Source: Rhodanobacter sp. DHB23 (GTDB lineage Bacteria; Pseudomonadota; Gammaproteobacteria; Xanthomonadales; Rhodanobacteraceae). From it: a DNA stretch of 64,000 bases. The stretch is taken from the NCBI RefSeq assembly GCF_014842975.1, contig NZ_JACYXK010000021.1:62001-126000 (forward strand), read 5' to 3'. The notes beneath the pieces were generated by a model that was not told the DNA's origin, did not search any database, and saw only the letters and a list, made by a program, of their open reading frames with translations. Positions within the stretch are counted from its first letter, which is position 1. Each line of letters opens with the position of its first letter. Made by a program: the position numbers and the translations under genes. Of the stretch, positions 41,314-51,127 are shown in pieces.

Positions 41314-42542
41314 GCCGGCACCGCGGCCGGCTGGCAATACGCCTGCCCGAACAGCAGGCGGTCGCGCCAGCGCGCGACGTCCGTGCCGCGGCTGATCAGG
41401 TCGAAATACCAGCCGCCGTCGCGCGCGTCGCCATACAGCACCGCGCCGACGAGGCGATCGCCGCTGAGCACGAGGCGCTTGTAGACGCCGCGCCGGGGAT
41501 CACGCAGCACCAGGTCCTCGGTGCCCGCGCCGCCCATGAAATCGCCCGCCGAATACAGGTCGATGCCCGTCACCTTCAGCCGGGTGGCGGTCTGCGCCGT
41601 GCGGTAGCGGCGGTGGCCGAAGCGCGCCAGGTGCGATGCGCAGACCCGTGCCTGCTCCCACACCGGCGCGACCAGGCCGAACGTGGCCTTGCGGTGCTGC
41701 ACGCATTCGCCGACGGCGTAGACCTGCGGGTCGTACGTCTGCAGGGTGTCGTCGACCACGATGCCGCGCTCGCAGTGGATGCCGCTCGCCTGCATCAGCG
41801 CGATGTCCGGCCGCACGCCGATCGCCACCACCACCAGGTCGGCGTCGACATGGCCGCCGTCGGCCAGGCGCACCCGCTCCACCCGCTGCACGCCTTCGAA
41901 GCGCGACGTCTCCGCACCCAGGCGCAGGGCCAACCCACGGCCCTCCAGGTTGCGTGCCAGCAGGCTGGCCGCGTCGGGATTGAGCTGCTGGTTGAGCAGC
42001 ACGTGACTGCGATGGATCAGGGTGGCGTGCATGCCACGCCGCGACAATCCGTTGGCCGCCTCGATGCCGAGCAACCCGCCGCCGATCACCGCCGCATGCC
42101 GGTACCGCCCCGCCGACTGCAGCATGCACTCGACGTCCCCGATGTTGCGGAAGCAGACGATGCCGGGCAGGCCGCTGCCCGGCACGTCGAGCATGACGGG
42201 CCGCGATCCCGTCGCCACCAGCAGGCGGTCGTAGTGGCGCAGCGCGCCGTTGCGCGAGCGCACCGTGCGACGCACGCGGTCCACCGCCACCACCGGATCG
42301 TCCATGTGCAGTTCGATGCCGTGCGCGGCATACCACGCCGGCGCGTTGAGCACGATCTCGTCCGCCTGCTTCTCGCCGCTGAGCAGCATGGAGAGCAGGA
42401 TGCGGTTGTAGTTTCCGTACGGCTCCGCGCCGAACACGGTGATGTCGTAGAGATCCGGCGCCAGCTGCAGCAGTTCCTCCACCGCGCGTATGCCGGCCAT
42501 GCCGTTGCCGATCACCACCAGGCGGGGGCGGGCCTTGCTCAT
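41310..42542 (-). CDS. FAD-dependent NAD(P)H reductase, NirB-N-terminal-like, partner of NasA
   Basis: The 410-residue flavoprotein has FAD-binding VIGNGMAGIRAVEEL and NAD(P)-binding VIGGGLLGIEAANGL, then the GDH.TD-type VGECVQHRK strand of the rubredoxin-reductase superfamily. Its N-terminus is clearly related to the same part of NirB in this operon (IGNGMAG.. against VGNGMVGHK), but it lacks the nitrite-reductase domains. The position between nirD and nasA with 4-nt overlaps on both sides argues that it passes electrons from NADH to NasA, probably through the BFD-type iron-sulfur domain of NasA. It is sometimes named NasB-like in this arrangement. Confidence 0.9.
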   Translation of the reverse strand: MSKARPRLVVIGNGMAGIRAVEELLQLAPDLYDITVFGAEPYGNYNRILLSMLLSGEKQADEIVLNAPAWYAAHGIELHMDDPVVAVDRVRRTVRSRNGALRHYDRLLVATGSRPVMLDVPGSGLPGIVCFRNIGDVECMLQSAGRYRHAAVIGGGLLGIEAANGLSRRGMHATLIHRSHVLLNQQLNPDAASLLARNLEGRGLALRLGAETSRFEGVQRVERVRLADGGHVDADLVVVAIGVRPDIALMQASGIHCERGIVVDDTLQTYDPQVYAVGECVQHRKATFGLVAPVWEQARVCASHLARFGHRRYRTAQTATRLKVTGIDLYSAGDFMGGAGTEDLVLRDPRRGVYKRLVLSGDRLVGAVLYGDARDGGWYFDLISRGTDVARWRDRLLFGQAYCQPAAVPA

Positions 42543-42886
42543 GCCGTGCCGCGCCTGACCTGCACCCGGCCGTCCTCGCACCGCACCTGCCACGCAGGCA
42601 CGCCCAGCGCCGGCGACTCCAGGCAGGCCCCCGTGCGCAGGTCGAAATGCTGCTTGTGGATCGGCGAGGCCACCACCAGCCGCCCGCCGATGTCGCCGAC
42701 CAGCCCGCGGGAAAGCACCGCCGCGCCCGAGTACGGATCGACGTTGCCGATGGCATGCAGTTCGCCGCTGGCCATGCGGAACACCGCGACCTGCTCGCCG
42801 TCCACCAGCGCGCAGACGCCGGTGTCCGGGACGATGTCGTCGATGCCGCAGACCGATTCCCACTCCGCGTGATCTTTGCTCGCCAT
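42539..42886 (-). CDS. nirD: Nitrite reductase small subunit
   Basis: This 115-residue Rieske-fold protein is the NirD subunit of NADH-dependent assimilatory nitrite reductase. It keeps the fold segments WESVCGIDDIVPDTGVCALV, VAVFRMASGELHAIGNVDPYSGAAVLSRGLVGD and VASPIHKQHFDLRTGACLE. It lacks the paired CxH/CxxH cluster ligands, as usual for NirD, and has no iron-sulfur cluster. It lies three bases downstream of nirB and overlaps the following reductase gene by four bases. Confidence 0.95.
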   Translation of the reverse strand: MASKDHAEWESVCGIDDIVPDTGVCALVDGEQVAVFRMASGELHAIGNVDPYSGAAVLSRGLVGDIGGRLVVASPIHKQHFDLRTGACLESPALGVPAWQVRCEDGRVQVRRGTA

Positions 42887-42889
42887 GGC

Positions 42890-45460
42890 TCACTCCGTTT
42901 CCACCACGACCGGGATGCGGCCGGGTCGCGACTGCTTTTCGCCGGCGCTGGCCGGCCGTATCTGCCCGCGTTCCTGCACGAAGGACACGCCGTCGTCGGC
43001 CGCCTCGCTGTTGACGAAATGGCGGAAGCGTCGGCGCACCTGCGGATCGGCGACGGCGCGCTTCCACTCGCACTCGTAGGTGTCGACGACGTGCTTCATC
43101 TCGGATTCGAGCTCCCCGGCGATGCCCAGGCTGTCGTTGACGATCACGTCGCGCAGGTAGTCCATGCCGCCCTCCAGGTTGTCGCGCCACGTGCTGGTGC
43201 GCTGCAGGCGGTCGGCGGTGCGGATGTAGAACATCAGGAAGCGGTCGATGGTGCGGACCAGCGTGTCCCCGTCGAGGTCGCCGGCCAGCAGCTCGGCGTG
43301 TCGCGGCTTCATGCCGCCGTTGCCACAGACGTAGAGGTTCCAGCCCTTCTCGGTGGCGATGATGCCGACGTCCTTGCCCTGCGCCTCCGCACATTCGCGG
43401 GTGCAGCCGGACACCGCGAATTTCAGCTTGTGCGGGGAGCGCAGACCCTTGTAGCGATGCTCCAGGTCGATGGCCTTGCCCACGGAATCCTGCACGCCGT
43501 AGCGGCACCAGGTGGAGCCCACGCAGGACTTCACCGTGCGCAGCGACTTGCCGTAGGCATGGCCGGATTCGAAACCCGCCGCGATCAGCTCCTCCCAGAT
43601 CAGCGGCAGCTGCTCCACCCGCGCGCCGAACATGTCCACGCGCTGGCCGCCGGTGAGCTTGGTGTACAGGCCGTACTTCCGCGCGATCCGGCCGATCGCG
43701 ATCAGTCCGTCCGGCGTCACCTCGCCGCCCGGCATGCGCGGCACCACGGAGTAGGTGCCGTCCTTCTGGATGTTGGCGAGGAAATAGTCGTTGGAATCCT
43801 GCAGCGAGGCGTGCTCCTGCTGCAGCACGAACTCGTTCCAGCACGAGGCCAGGATGCTGGCCGCCACGGGCTTGCAGATGTCGCAGCCCAGCCCGTGGCC
43901 GTGGCGCGCCAGCAGTTCGTCGAAGCGGCGGATCCGACCCACGCGCACCAGGTGGTAGAGCTCCTGCCGCGAATAGGGGAAGTGCTCGCACAAGTGGTTG
44001 TTGACCGCGAGCCCGCGGCGCTTCATCTCCGCCTTCATGATCTGGGTGGCCAGCGGCACGCAGCCGCCGCAGGTCGTGCCGGCACGCGTGGCCTGCTTCA
44101 GTGCGCCGATGGAGGTGGCGCCCGCCGCCACGGCTTCGCACAGCTGGCCCTTGCTCACGTTGTTGCAGGAGCAGATCTGCGCGGTCGCCGGCAGCGCATC
44201 CACGGCCAGGCCGGGTTTCGCCGCACCCTCGACCGCAGGCAGGATCAGCGACTCCGGCGCCTCGGGCAGCTCCAGCCCGTTGAGCATCATCTGCAGCCAG
44301 CTGCCGTAGTCGGTCGCGTCGCCCACCAGCACGCCGCCGAGCAGGCGCTTGCCGTCCTGCGACACCACCAGCTTCTTGTAGACGTGCCTGTGCCCGTCGC
44401 TGAACTGGTAGGTGCGGCTGCCCGGCGTCGCGCCGTGCGCGTCGCCGATGCTGGCCACGTCCACGCCCATCAGCTTGAGCTTGGTGGACATGTCCGCGCC
44501 CGCGAACTCGGGCAGGCTGGCCGCCTGGTTGCGCACCAGCAGCGCGTTCAGGTGGTTGGCGACCACGCGCGCCATCTCGTAACCCGGCGCCACCAGCCCG
44601 AACACCTTGCCGCCCCACTGCGCGCACTCGCCGATGGCGTACACGTCGCGGTCGCGCGTGCGGCAGAAGTTGTCCACCATGATGCCGCCGCGCTGCCCCA
44701 CGCCCAGCTCGCTGGCGTGCGCCAGCTCATCGCGGGGGCGGATGCCCGCGGAAAACACGATGAGGTCGGTTTCCAGGTGGCTGCCATCGGCGAACGTCAT
44801 GCGGTGGCGTTTCGCCTCGCCGTCGCCGATCGCCAGCGTGTTCTTGCCGGTGTGCACGACCAGGCCGAGTTCCTCGATGGTCCTGCGCAGCAGCTGGCCG
44901 CCCGCATCGTCCACCTGCACCGCCATCAGGCGCTGGGCGAATTCCACCACGTGCGTCTCCAGCCCCATGTCGCGCAGCGCCTTCGCGCATTCGAGGCCGA
45001 GCAGGCCGCCGCCAACGACCACACCATGCGTGGAACGCGCGCCCCAGTGCGACAGCGCATGCAGGTCGTCCAGCGTGCGGTACGCCAGGCAGGCGTCGCG
45101 GTCGTTGCCGGGGATGGCCGGCACGAACGGCACCGAGCCCGTGGCGATCACCAGCTTGTCATAGGCGATGACGCCGCCATCGCTGGTGGCCACGCGCTTG
45201 AGCGCGCGATCGATGCCCGTCGCGCGCGTCGCCAGCCGCAGGCCGATGCCGGCCTGCTCGAAGAACCCCGGCGCCACCAGCGAGAGATCGTCCGCGCTCT
45301 TGCCGGCAAAGAATTCCGACAGGTGCACGCGATCGTAGGCCGGGCGGGTTTCCTCGCACAGCACGGTGATCTCCAACCCCGGCGGACGCAGCGCCGCCAG
45401 CTCCTCCAGCAACTTGTGGCCAACCATGCCGTTGCCCACGACGACAAGCTTCATCCCCAT
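42890..45460 (-). CDS. nirB: Nitrite reductase [NAD(P)H] large subunit
   Basis: The 856-residue enzyme reduces nitrite to ammonium in the cytoplasm. It has an FAD/NADH module (KLVVVGNGMVGHKLLEEL, VVVGGGLLGLECAKAL) and a central BFD-like 2Fe-2S domain (CSCNNVSKGQLC ... GTTCGGCVP). The C-terminal siroheme/4Fe-4S sulfite-reductase fold has ligands in SCVGSTWCRYG and SGCTRECAEA. The start at 45460 (MGMKLVVVG) follows a GGAGG site at 8 nt; an ATG two codons later is also possible. It follows the nitrate transporter gene by about 20 nt. The siroheme is presumably supplied by CysG and HemD from the same operon. Confidence 0.97.
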   Translation of the reverse strand: MGMKLVVVGNGMVGHKLLEELAALRPPGLEITVLCEETRPAYDRVHLSEFFAGKSADDLSLVAPGFFEQAGIGLRLATRATGIDRALKRVATSDGGVIAYDKLVIATGSVPFVPAIPGNDRDACLAYRTLDDLHALSHWGARSTHGVVVGGGLLGLECAKALRDMGLETHVVEFAQRLMAVQVDDAGGQLLRRTIEELGLVVHTGKNTLAIGDGEAKRHRMTFADGSHLETDLIVFSAGIRPRDELAHASELGVGQRGGIMVDNFCRTRDRDVYAIGECAQWGGKVFGLVAPGYEMARVVANHLNALLVRNQAASLPEFAGADMSTKLKLMGVDVASIGDAHGATPGSRTYQFSDGHRHVYKKLVVSQDGKRLLGGVLVGDATDYGSWLQMMLNGLELPEAPESLILPAVEGAAKPGLAVDALPATAQICSCNNVSKGQLCEAVAAGATSIGALKQATRAGTTCGGCVPLATQIMKAEMKRRGLAVNNHLCEHFPYSRQELYHLVRVGRIRRFDELLARHGHGLGCDICKPVAASILASCWNEFVLQQEHASLQDSNDYFLANIQKDGTYSVVPRMPGGEVTPDGLIAIGRIARKYGLYTKLTGGQRVDMFGARVEQLPLIWEELIAAGFESGHAYGKSLRTVKSCVGSTWCRYGVQDSVGKAIDLEHRYKGLRSPHKLKFAVSGCTRECAEAQGKDVGIIATEKGWNLYVCGNGGMKPRHAELLAGDLDGDTLVRTIDRFLMFYIRTADRLQRTSTWRDNLEGGMDYLRDVIVNDSLGIAGELESEMKHVVDTYECEWKRAVADPQVRRRFRHFVNSEAADDGVSFVQERGQIRPASAGEKQSRPGRIPVVVETE

Positions 45461-45480
45461 GCCGATGCCCTCCCGCCGAT

Positions 45481-46818
45481 TCAGTCGATGGCCAGTGCCG
45501 GCCCGCCCGTTTGTTGCAGTGCCTCGCGATAGAGCTTTTCCTCGTCGGCGACGTGCTCGCGGCTGAAGCGCACGGCCAGTGCGCATGCGGAGCCCGCGAT
45601 CACGAAGCCGCCCAGCAGCAGGAAGGTCTGCTGCACCGAACCGGTGTATTTCTGCAGGAAGCCAGCGGCCACCGCGCCCACGTTGCCGCCTGCGCCGACG
45701 ATGCCGGCCACGCCGCCAAGCGCCCGGCGATCGATGAAGGGCACCAGCGCGTACGTCGCTCCGCAGGCCATGTGGGTGAACAGGCCGAACGCCAGCATGG
45801 CCGCGATCGCGGTGCCGGCGGCGTGGGTGCCGGAGAAACACAGCAGCCCGACGCCTTCGCAGAACATCAGCACGCAAAGCAGGCGAGCCCGGGCTGGCAG
45901 CCCATGGCGTCGCGCCAGGCGATCGGAGGCGACCCCGCCAAGGGCCCGCGCGAACAGCGCCAGCAGGCCGAAACAGCCCACCGCCATGCCGGCCCTGGCG
46001 AGGCTCAGGCCGAAACGATCCACGTAATAGGCCGCCGCGACGCCATGCACGAACAGCTCGATGCCGAAGCAGCCCGCATACGTGACGAACAGCATCCACA
46101 CGCGATAGTTGCCCGCGGCCCGCGCGAACGCCGACCAGCCGCCGCGCTTGCCGCCGCCCGCCACCGTGCCGCGCGCGTGCAGGACGCGATAGTCGCCTTC
46201 GGGGCCATCCTGCGCATGGCGCCAATACAGCACGCCCACCACGACCAGCAGCACGCCCGGCAGCAGCATGGCGATGCGCCAGCCCAGGCCCTGCGCCATG
46301 CCCAGCGCCAGCACGCCGGCCAGCACCAGCGGCATCACCGCCTGCGCCGCGCCGCCGCCTGCGTTTCCCCAACCCGCCGCCGTCGCGTTGGCCGTGCCCA
46401 CCACGTTGGGCGCGAACATCACCGACGTGTGGTACTGCGTGATCACGAAGCCTGCGCCCACCATGCCGATGGCCAGCCGCGCCAGCAGGAACGAGGCATA
46501 TCCCTGCGCCAGCGCGATGCCGAACACGGGAACCGCCCCCAGCAGGAGCAGGCCTGCGTAAGTCCGCCGCGGCCCGAACCGGTCGCACAGCGGCCCTACC
46601 AGCAGGCGCCCGAACACGGTGACGGCCACCGCGGCGATGGTGATGTTGGCCACCTGCCCCGCATCCAGCCCGAATTCGGCGCGCACCAGCGGCATCAGCG
46701 GCGCCACCGCGAACCACGCGAAGAAACACGCGAAGAACGCCAGCCAGCTCAGATGGAACGCGCGCATCTGCGGCGTGCGCCATTGCAACAGTTCGATCCG
46801 TGTCGCCTTGCCCGACAT
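45481..46818 (-). CDS. narK: Nitrate/nitrite transporter, MFS NNP family
   Basis: This 445-residue, 12-helix major-facilitator protein has both nitrate signature motifs of the NNP family, TAAGWGNAGGGAAQ and GAGGNVGAVAAGF. The glycine-rich loop GRLLVGPLCDRFGPRRTY lies between helices 2 and 3. It brings nitrate into the cytoplasm and heads a seven-gene assimilation operon, so an uptake role is favoured over respiratory nitrite export. The naming narK follows the family; nasA-type or nrtP names are equivalent. The ATG at 46818 has a nearby GGAGG. Transcription into it must pass a terminator in the leader. Confidence 0.92.
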   Translation of the reverse strand: MSGKATRIELLQWRTPQMRAFHLSWLAFFACFFAWFAVAPLMPLVRAEFGLDAGQVANITIAAVAVTVFGRLLVGPLCDRFGPRRTYAGLLLLGAVPVFGIALAQGYASFLLARLAIGMVGAGFVITQYHTSVMFAPNVVGTANATAAGWGNAGGGAAQAVMPLVLAGVLALGMAQGLGWRIAMLLPGVLLVVVGVLYWRHAQDGPEGDYRVLHARGTVAGGGKRGGWSAFARAAGNYRVWMLFVTYAGCFGIELFVHGVAAAYYVDRFGLSLARAGMAVGCFGLLALFARALGGVASDRLARRHGLPARARLLCVLMFCEGVGLLCFSGTHAAGTAIAAMLAFGLFTHMACGATYALVPFIDRRALGGVAGIVGAGGNVGAVAAGFLQKYTGSVQQTFLLLGGFVIAGSACALAVRFSREHVADEEKLYREALQQTGGPALAID

Positions 46819-46896
46819 ACCACCTCCGCTCGAAGATGACGAATCGCGTCCCGCCAGCCACCGCACTGCCCCGGCCTCGCCTGCAGTACCCCACAT

Positions 46897-46962
46897 GTGC
46901 TGCTTAGCAACACGCATGCCACGCCTGTACACGGCAAAAAACGCGGCGTTGCGGACAACGCC
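46897..46962 (-). promoter_or_regulatory. Leader attenuator of the nitrate-assimilation operon
   Basis: On the minus strand GGCGTTG-TCCG-CAACGCC (46945-46962) is followed after three bases by six T (46941-46936), a textbook intrinsic terminator. It lies about 120 nt upstream of the transporter start with no upstream gene on that strand to terminate, since mutS is divergent. A second stem GTGCTGC/GCAACAC with one mismatch is at 46897-46913. This fits transcription attenuation relieved by a nitrate-responsive antiterminator of the NasR or NasT type, neither of which is encoded in the window. Confidence 0.6.
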
Positions 46963-47161
46963 ACTGGCAAATGCGCGTCACGCTGCACCAGCCCATGCCT
47001 AAAAATTCCGCGCGTGCACCATTGCAGTGCAGCAACGCCGGGAAGGCGCGGATCCACCGGCACCCGCCGTGCGCTCAACAAGCAGGGGCCAAGCCGCTAA
47101 AGTGAACGTCTTTGGCCGGCGCACGCGGCGCCGGCGTCATGCATCAGGACACTGCACGGGA

Positions 47162-49735
47162 ATGGCCGACAACAGCGCCGAACACACTCCACTCATGCGC
47201 CAGTACCTGGGCGCCAAGGCCAAGCACCCGGACGTGCTGCTGTTCTTCCGCATGGGGGACTTCTACGAGCTGTTCTACGACGACGCGCGCAAGGCGGCGC
47301 GCTTGCTGGACATCACGCTGACCCAGCGCGGGCAGTCGGCGGGTGCGCCGATCCCGATGGCGGGCGTGCCGTACCACGCGGTGGAGAACTACCTGGCGAA
47401 GCTGGTGCGCCTCGGCGAGTCGGTGGCGATCTGCGAGCAGATCGGCGACCCGGCGCTGGCCAAGGGCATCGTGGAGCGCAAGGTGGTGCGCGTGGTGACG
47501 CCGGGCACGGTGACCGACGCCGCGCTGCTGGAGGAACGCCGCGACAACCTGCTGCTGGCGATCGGTACAGGCGCGAAGGATGGCTACGGCCTGGCCTGGG
47601 TGGACCTCTCCAGCGGCCGCTTCCTGCTCAGCGAAGTGCCGCACGCGGAGGCGCTGGCCGCGGAGCTCGCGCGCCTGCAGCCGGCGGAGACACTGGTCGA
47701 CGAAAGCGTGGCCTGGCCGAAACTGGTCGCCGCCCTGCCCGGCCTGCGCAAGCGCCCGCCGTGGCATTTCGAGAGCGATGCGGCACGGCGCGAACTCAAC
47801 CGCTTCTTCGGCACGCGCGACCTCGGCGGCTTCGGCGTGGACCAGTTGCCGCTGGCCATCGGCGCCGCCGGCTGCCTGCTCGGCTATGTCGAGGAAACCC
47901 AGAAGAGCGCGCTGCCGCACCTCAGCGGCATGGCGGTGGAATCGGCCAGCGAGACCATCGCGCTGGACGCCGCCACGCGCCGCAACCTCGAACTCGACAC
48001 CCACCCCAGCGGCCGTACCGAGCACACCCTGCTCGGCGTGCTGGACGAAACGGTGACGCCGATGGGTGCGCGTCTGCTGCGTCGCTGGCTCAACCGGCCG
48101 CTGCGCTCGCGAGAGGTGTTGCGCGCGCGTCACCAGGCCATCGGCGCGCTGATCGACAACCGCCAGTACGAGGCATTGCGCGAGCAGTTGCGCGGCATCG
48201 GCGATCTGGAACGCATTCTTGCGCGTGTGGCGCTGCGTTCGGCAAGGCCGCGCGATTTGTCCACGCTGCGCGACGGCCTGCTTGCTGCGCCAGAGTTGCG
48301 GGCGCACATCGAACATCTGGACAGCCCGTTGCTGCACGCCTTGGTCGAGCGCATCGGCGACCACGCCGACAACGCCGCCTTGCTTGCAAGCGCCATCGTG
48401 CCGCAGCCGCCGGTGCTGCAACGCGACGGCGGCGTCATCAACGACGGCTACGACGCCGAGCTCGATGAACTGCGCCGGCTCTCCACCCACGCCGACCAGT
48501 ACCTGGTCGAACTGGAAGAACGCGAGAAGGCCGCCAGCGGCATCCCCACGCTGAAGGTGGGCTACAACCGCGTGCACGGCTACTACATCGAGATCAGCAA
48601 GGCGCAGTCCGACAGGGCGCCCACGCATTACACGCGCCGGCAGACCACCAAGAACGCCGAGCGTTACATCACCGAGGAACTCAAGCAGTTCGAGGACAAG
48701 GTGCTCAGCGCGAAGGAGCGCTCGCTGATGCGCGAACGCGCGCTGTACGAGGCGCTGCTCGATACGCTCACCGAGAAACTGGAGCCGCTGAAGCAGGCCG
48801 CGGCCGCCATCGCCGAACTCGACGTGCTGGCCACGCTGGCCGAACGCGCCGAGACGCTGGACTGGACGGCGCCGCGACTCGCCGACGAACCCGGCATCGC
48901 GATCGAGCGCGGCCGCCACCCGGTGGTGGAAAAGGTGCGCGAGGAACCGTTCGAGCCGAACGACCTCACACTCGACGACGCCCGCCGCATGCTGGTCATC
49001 ACCGGCCCCAACATGGGCGGCAAGAGCACCTACATGCGGCAGAACGCGCTGATCGTGCTGCTCGCCCATATCGGCAGCTACGTGCCGGCGAGCCACGCCG
49101 TGATCGGCCCGATCGACCGCATCTTCACCCGCATCGGCGCGGGCGACGACCTCTCGCGTGGCCAGTCCACCTTCATGGTGGAGATGAGCGAAACCGCCAA
49201 CATCCTGCACAACGCCACCGCGCTGAGCCTGGTGCTGATGGACGAAGTGGGCCGCGGCACCAGCACCTACGACGGCCTCGCACTGGCACGTGCGGCGGCG
49301 GTGCACCTCGCCGCGACGAGCCGCGCGTTCACCCTGTTCGCCACGCACTACTTCGAGCTGACCGAGCTCGCCAACGAATATCCCGCCATCGCCAACGTGC
49401 ACCTCGACGCCGTGGAATACGGCGAGCAACTGGTGTTCATGCACGCGGTGAAGGACGGCCCGGCCAACCGCAGCTTCGGCCTGCAGGTGGCGGCGCTGGC
49501 CGGCCTGCCGAAAGCGGTGATCGCCGATGCGCGGCGCACGCTGGCCGAACTGGAGCGCGGCATGCACGCGCATGCCGGCGCAGCGGCTCCAGCCGCCAAC
49601 GCCTCGCCGCAACTCGGCCTGTTCGCACCACCCGCCCCTTCGGCCGCGGAACACGCGCTGGATGCCATCGACCCCGACGCGCTGACGCCGCGCGAAGCGC
49701 TGGAGGCGCTGTACCGGCTGAAAGGCCTGCGCTGA
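47162..49735 (+). CDS. mutS: DNA mismatch repair protein MutS
   Basis: The 857-residue mismatch-recognition ATPase has the N-terminal clamp with the mismatch-contacting Phe-x-Glu in [11 protein letters not shown], the connector and core ([35 protein letters not shown]), Walker [10 protein letters not shown], Walker [17 protein letters not shown] and the C-terminal helix-turn-helix near [20 protein letters not shown]. It binds mispairs and recruits MutL. The upstream open frame is not part of the gene; the ATG at 47162 gives [16 protein letters not shown], a normal start. A hairpin follows the stop at once. Confidence 0.98.
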   Translation: MADNSAEHTPLMRQYLGAKAKHPDVLLFFRMGDFYELFYDDARKAARLLDITLTQRGQSAGAPIPMAGVPYHAVENYLAKLVRLGESVAICEQIGDPALAKGIVERKVVRVVTPGTVTDAALLEERRDNLLLAIGTGAKDGYGLAWVDLSSGRFLLSEVPHAEALAAELARLQPAETLVDESVAWPKLVAALPGLRKRPPWHFESDAARRELNRFFGTRDLGGFGVDQLPLAIGAAGCLLGYVEETQKSALPHLSGMAVESASETIALDAATRRNLELDTHPSGRTEHTLLGVLDETVTPMGARLLRRWLNRPLRSREVLRARHQAIGALIDNRQYEALREQLRGIGDLERILARVALRSARPRDLSTLRDGLLAAPELRAHIEHLDSPLLHALVERIGDHADNAALLASAIVPQPPVLQRDGGVINDGYDAELDELRRLSTHADQYLVELEEREKAASGIPTLKVGYNRVHGYYIEISKAQSDRAPTHYTRRQTTKNAERYITEELKQFEDKVLSAKERSLMRERALYEALLDTLTEKLEPLKQAAAAIAELDVLATLAERAETLDWTAPRLADEPGIAIERGRHPVVEKVREEPFEPNDLTLDDARRMLVITGPNMGGKSTYMRQNALIVLLAHIGSYVPASHAVIGPIDRIFTRIGAGDDLSRGQSTFMVEMSETANILHNATALSLVLMDEVGRGTSTYDGLALARAAAVHLAATSRAFTLFATHYFELTELANEYPAIANVHLDAVEYGEQLVFMHAVKDGPANRSFGLQVAALAGLPKAVIADARRTLAELERGMHAHAGAAAPAANASPQLGLFAPPAPSAAEHALDAIDPDALTPREALEALYRLKGLR

Positions 49736-49757
49736 AGCCGGTGCCGCAGCACCGGCT
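49736..49757. terminator. Hairpin between convergent mutS and the DHFR-like gene
   Basis: AGCCGGTGC-CGCA-GCACCGGCT, a perfect 9-bp stem with a 4-nt loop, starts one base after the mutS stop. It lacks a T tract on either strand. It may terminate or stabilise the 3' ends of both converging transcripts. Confidence 0.45.
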
Positions 49758-49772
49758 CCGGCAGTCGAACTC

Positions 49773-50357
49773 TCAAGATCCGCTGGCGCGCCCCTGCGGC
49801 TCGTAGCAGAGCAGCATGTTGCCGTTGCCGAAGCGTCGCGACTGCGTGAGGCGCAGGTCCATGCCGGATTCGAAGCTGCCGAACAACGGCCTGCCGCGCC
49901 TGCCCAGCACGACCGGGATGAATGCCAACTGGTATTCGTCGATCAGCCCGGCCTGTGCCAGCGCCGCCACCAGCCCGCCGCTGCCGAGGATCACCAGGTT
50001 CGTACCGGGCTCGCGTTTCAACGCCTGCAGTCGCGGCACCGCGTCGCCCCTCAGCAGGATCGTGTTGTTCCAGGTCGCTTCGTGCAGCGTGCGCGAGCAG
50101 ACGAACTTCGGCAGCGCGTTCATGCGCTCGGCCACCTGTGGCTCGTTCTGCGCCGCCGCCGGCGTGGGCCACCAGGACACCATCATCTCGTAGGTGGCGC
50201 GCCCGAATACCAGCGCGCCACCGCTGCCTGCATTGCCCTGCACGAAGGCATCCCATTCCGCATCGCGTTCGCGCCGGTGGGCCCAGCTGAAATCGCCGTC
50301 CGTGCTGGCGTAGCAGCCGTCCAGCGTCAGCATCTCGAAGGCAATCAGTTTGCGCAT
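49773..50357 (-). CDS. Dihydrofolate-reductase-like (RibD C-terminal) family protein
   Basis: The 194-residue NADPH-binding protein is of the RibD_C/DfrA superfamily, with MRKLIAFEMLTLDGCYAS at the N-terminus, ALVFGRATYEMMVSWWP around the substrate pocket, NLVILGSGGLVAALAQAGLIDEYQL and FIPVVLGRRGRPLF. These reductases are common small-molecule reductases without known physiological substrate; the family name does not imply folate metabolism. The gene is upstream-adjacent on the minus strand to the GST gene (27 nt), so they may share a transcript. Confidence 0.88.
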   Translation of the reverse strand: MRKLIAFEMLTLDGCYASTDGDFSWAHRRERDAEWDAFVQGNAGSGGALVFGRATYEMMVSWWPTPAAAQNEPQVAERMNALPKFVCSRTLHEATWNNTILLRGDAVPRLQALKREPGTNLVILGSGGLVAALAQAGLIDEYQLAFIPVVLGRRGRPLFGSFESGMDLRLTQSRRFGNGNMLLCYEPQGRASGS

Positions 50358-50384
50358 GGCTCGTACCTCGTCTGCGGAGTGGGT

Positions 50385-51020
50385 TCAGGCCGCGGCATCG
50401 GTGGCAAGCGCGGCCGGGAATGGCTCGCGCCATGCCGGCAAGGCCTGCAACTGCCGGTGCCAGCGCCCGACGTGTTCGAAACCCTCCAGCGGCAGACGTG
50501 CTTCCTTCGCCCAGCCCAGCGGCGTGGAGACGGCGAAATCCGCCACGCCGAGGCGATCGTCCACCAGCCATTCGTGCGCAGCCAGGTGCGTATCGAGGAC
50601 GGCCGCAAAATGCCGGAACAACTTCTCCGCCTCCGCCACCGCGGCCGCATCGGCCTCGCCCATGCCCAGCCAGGGCTTGATCAGATGCTCGAAATACAGC
50701 GCGGCGCCGTGCCGCGAGAAATGCGCCTGGTTCCACGACAGCCAGCGCAGCACCTCGACCTGCGACGCAGGCGTGGACGGCCACAGGTCCGAGCCGGCCC
50801 TGGTCGCCAGGTGCACCATGATCGCGTCGGCCTCCCACAGGTGCAGTGCGCCATCGATCAGCAGCGGCACCTTGCCATTCGGGTTCAGCGCGAGATAGGG
50901 CGGCTGCCGGTGCTCGCCATGCGCGAGGTCGACGCGCACGTAGTCGACCGGCGACCCGAGGTATTTCGCCACCGCGCAGGCTTTGCGGGGATTGAAGGTC
51001 TCGGCGTAGTACAGCTTCAT
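50385..51020 (-). CDS. Glutathione S-transferase family protein
   Basis: The 211-residue protein has the thioredoxin-like N-terminal domain (MKLYYAETFNPRKACAVAKYLGS, ALNPNGKVPLLIDG, then the glutathione-binding ESD-like turn LWEADAIMVHLA). A helical C-terminal domain has the hallmark WLVDDRLGVADFAVSTPL. It likely conjugates or reduces electrophiles with glutathione. The ATG at 51020 has a good GAGGAG site; the upstream frame to 51062 lies inside the operator region. It is divergent from a TetR-type regulator with a shared palindrome between them, so repression by that regulator is likely. Confidence 0.9.
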   Translation of the reverse strand: MKLYYAETFNPRKACAVAKYLGSPVDYVRVDLAHGEHRQPPYLALNPNGKVPLLIDGALHLWEADAIMVHLATRAGSDLWPSTPASQVEVLRWLSWNQAHFSRHGAALYFEHLIKPWLGMGEADAAAVAEAEKLFRHFAAVLDTHLAAHEWLVDDRLGVADFAVSTPLGWAKEARLPLEGFEHVGRWHRQLQALPAWREPFPAALATDAAA

Positions 51021-51066
51021 GGGGTGCTCCTCGGTGATGGAGGAGGCCAGTCTGCGCCGCATCTAC

Positions 51067-51084
51067 ATATGTTCAAGAACATAT
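51067..51084. promoter_or_regulatory. Palindromic operator between the GST and TetR genes
   Basis: ATATGTTC-AA-GAACATAT is a perfect 8-bp inverted repeat in the 107-bp divergent intergenic region. Its length and symmetry suit a TetR-family dimer. It is A+T-rich against a high-GC background, and it lies where it could block both promoters. Binding by the adjacent regulator is inferred. Confidence 0.7.
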
Positions 51085-51127
51085 TCAGAGTCGGCGCTAC
51101 GCTGTAGCGGTACCGGAGGAAATCACC

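Noticed and set aside
42647..45532. A 961-codon plus-strand open frame opposite nirB
   Set aside because: It mirrors nirB; the product is His/Ala/Val/Gln-rich noise and there is no ribosome-binding site.
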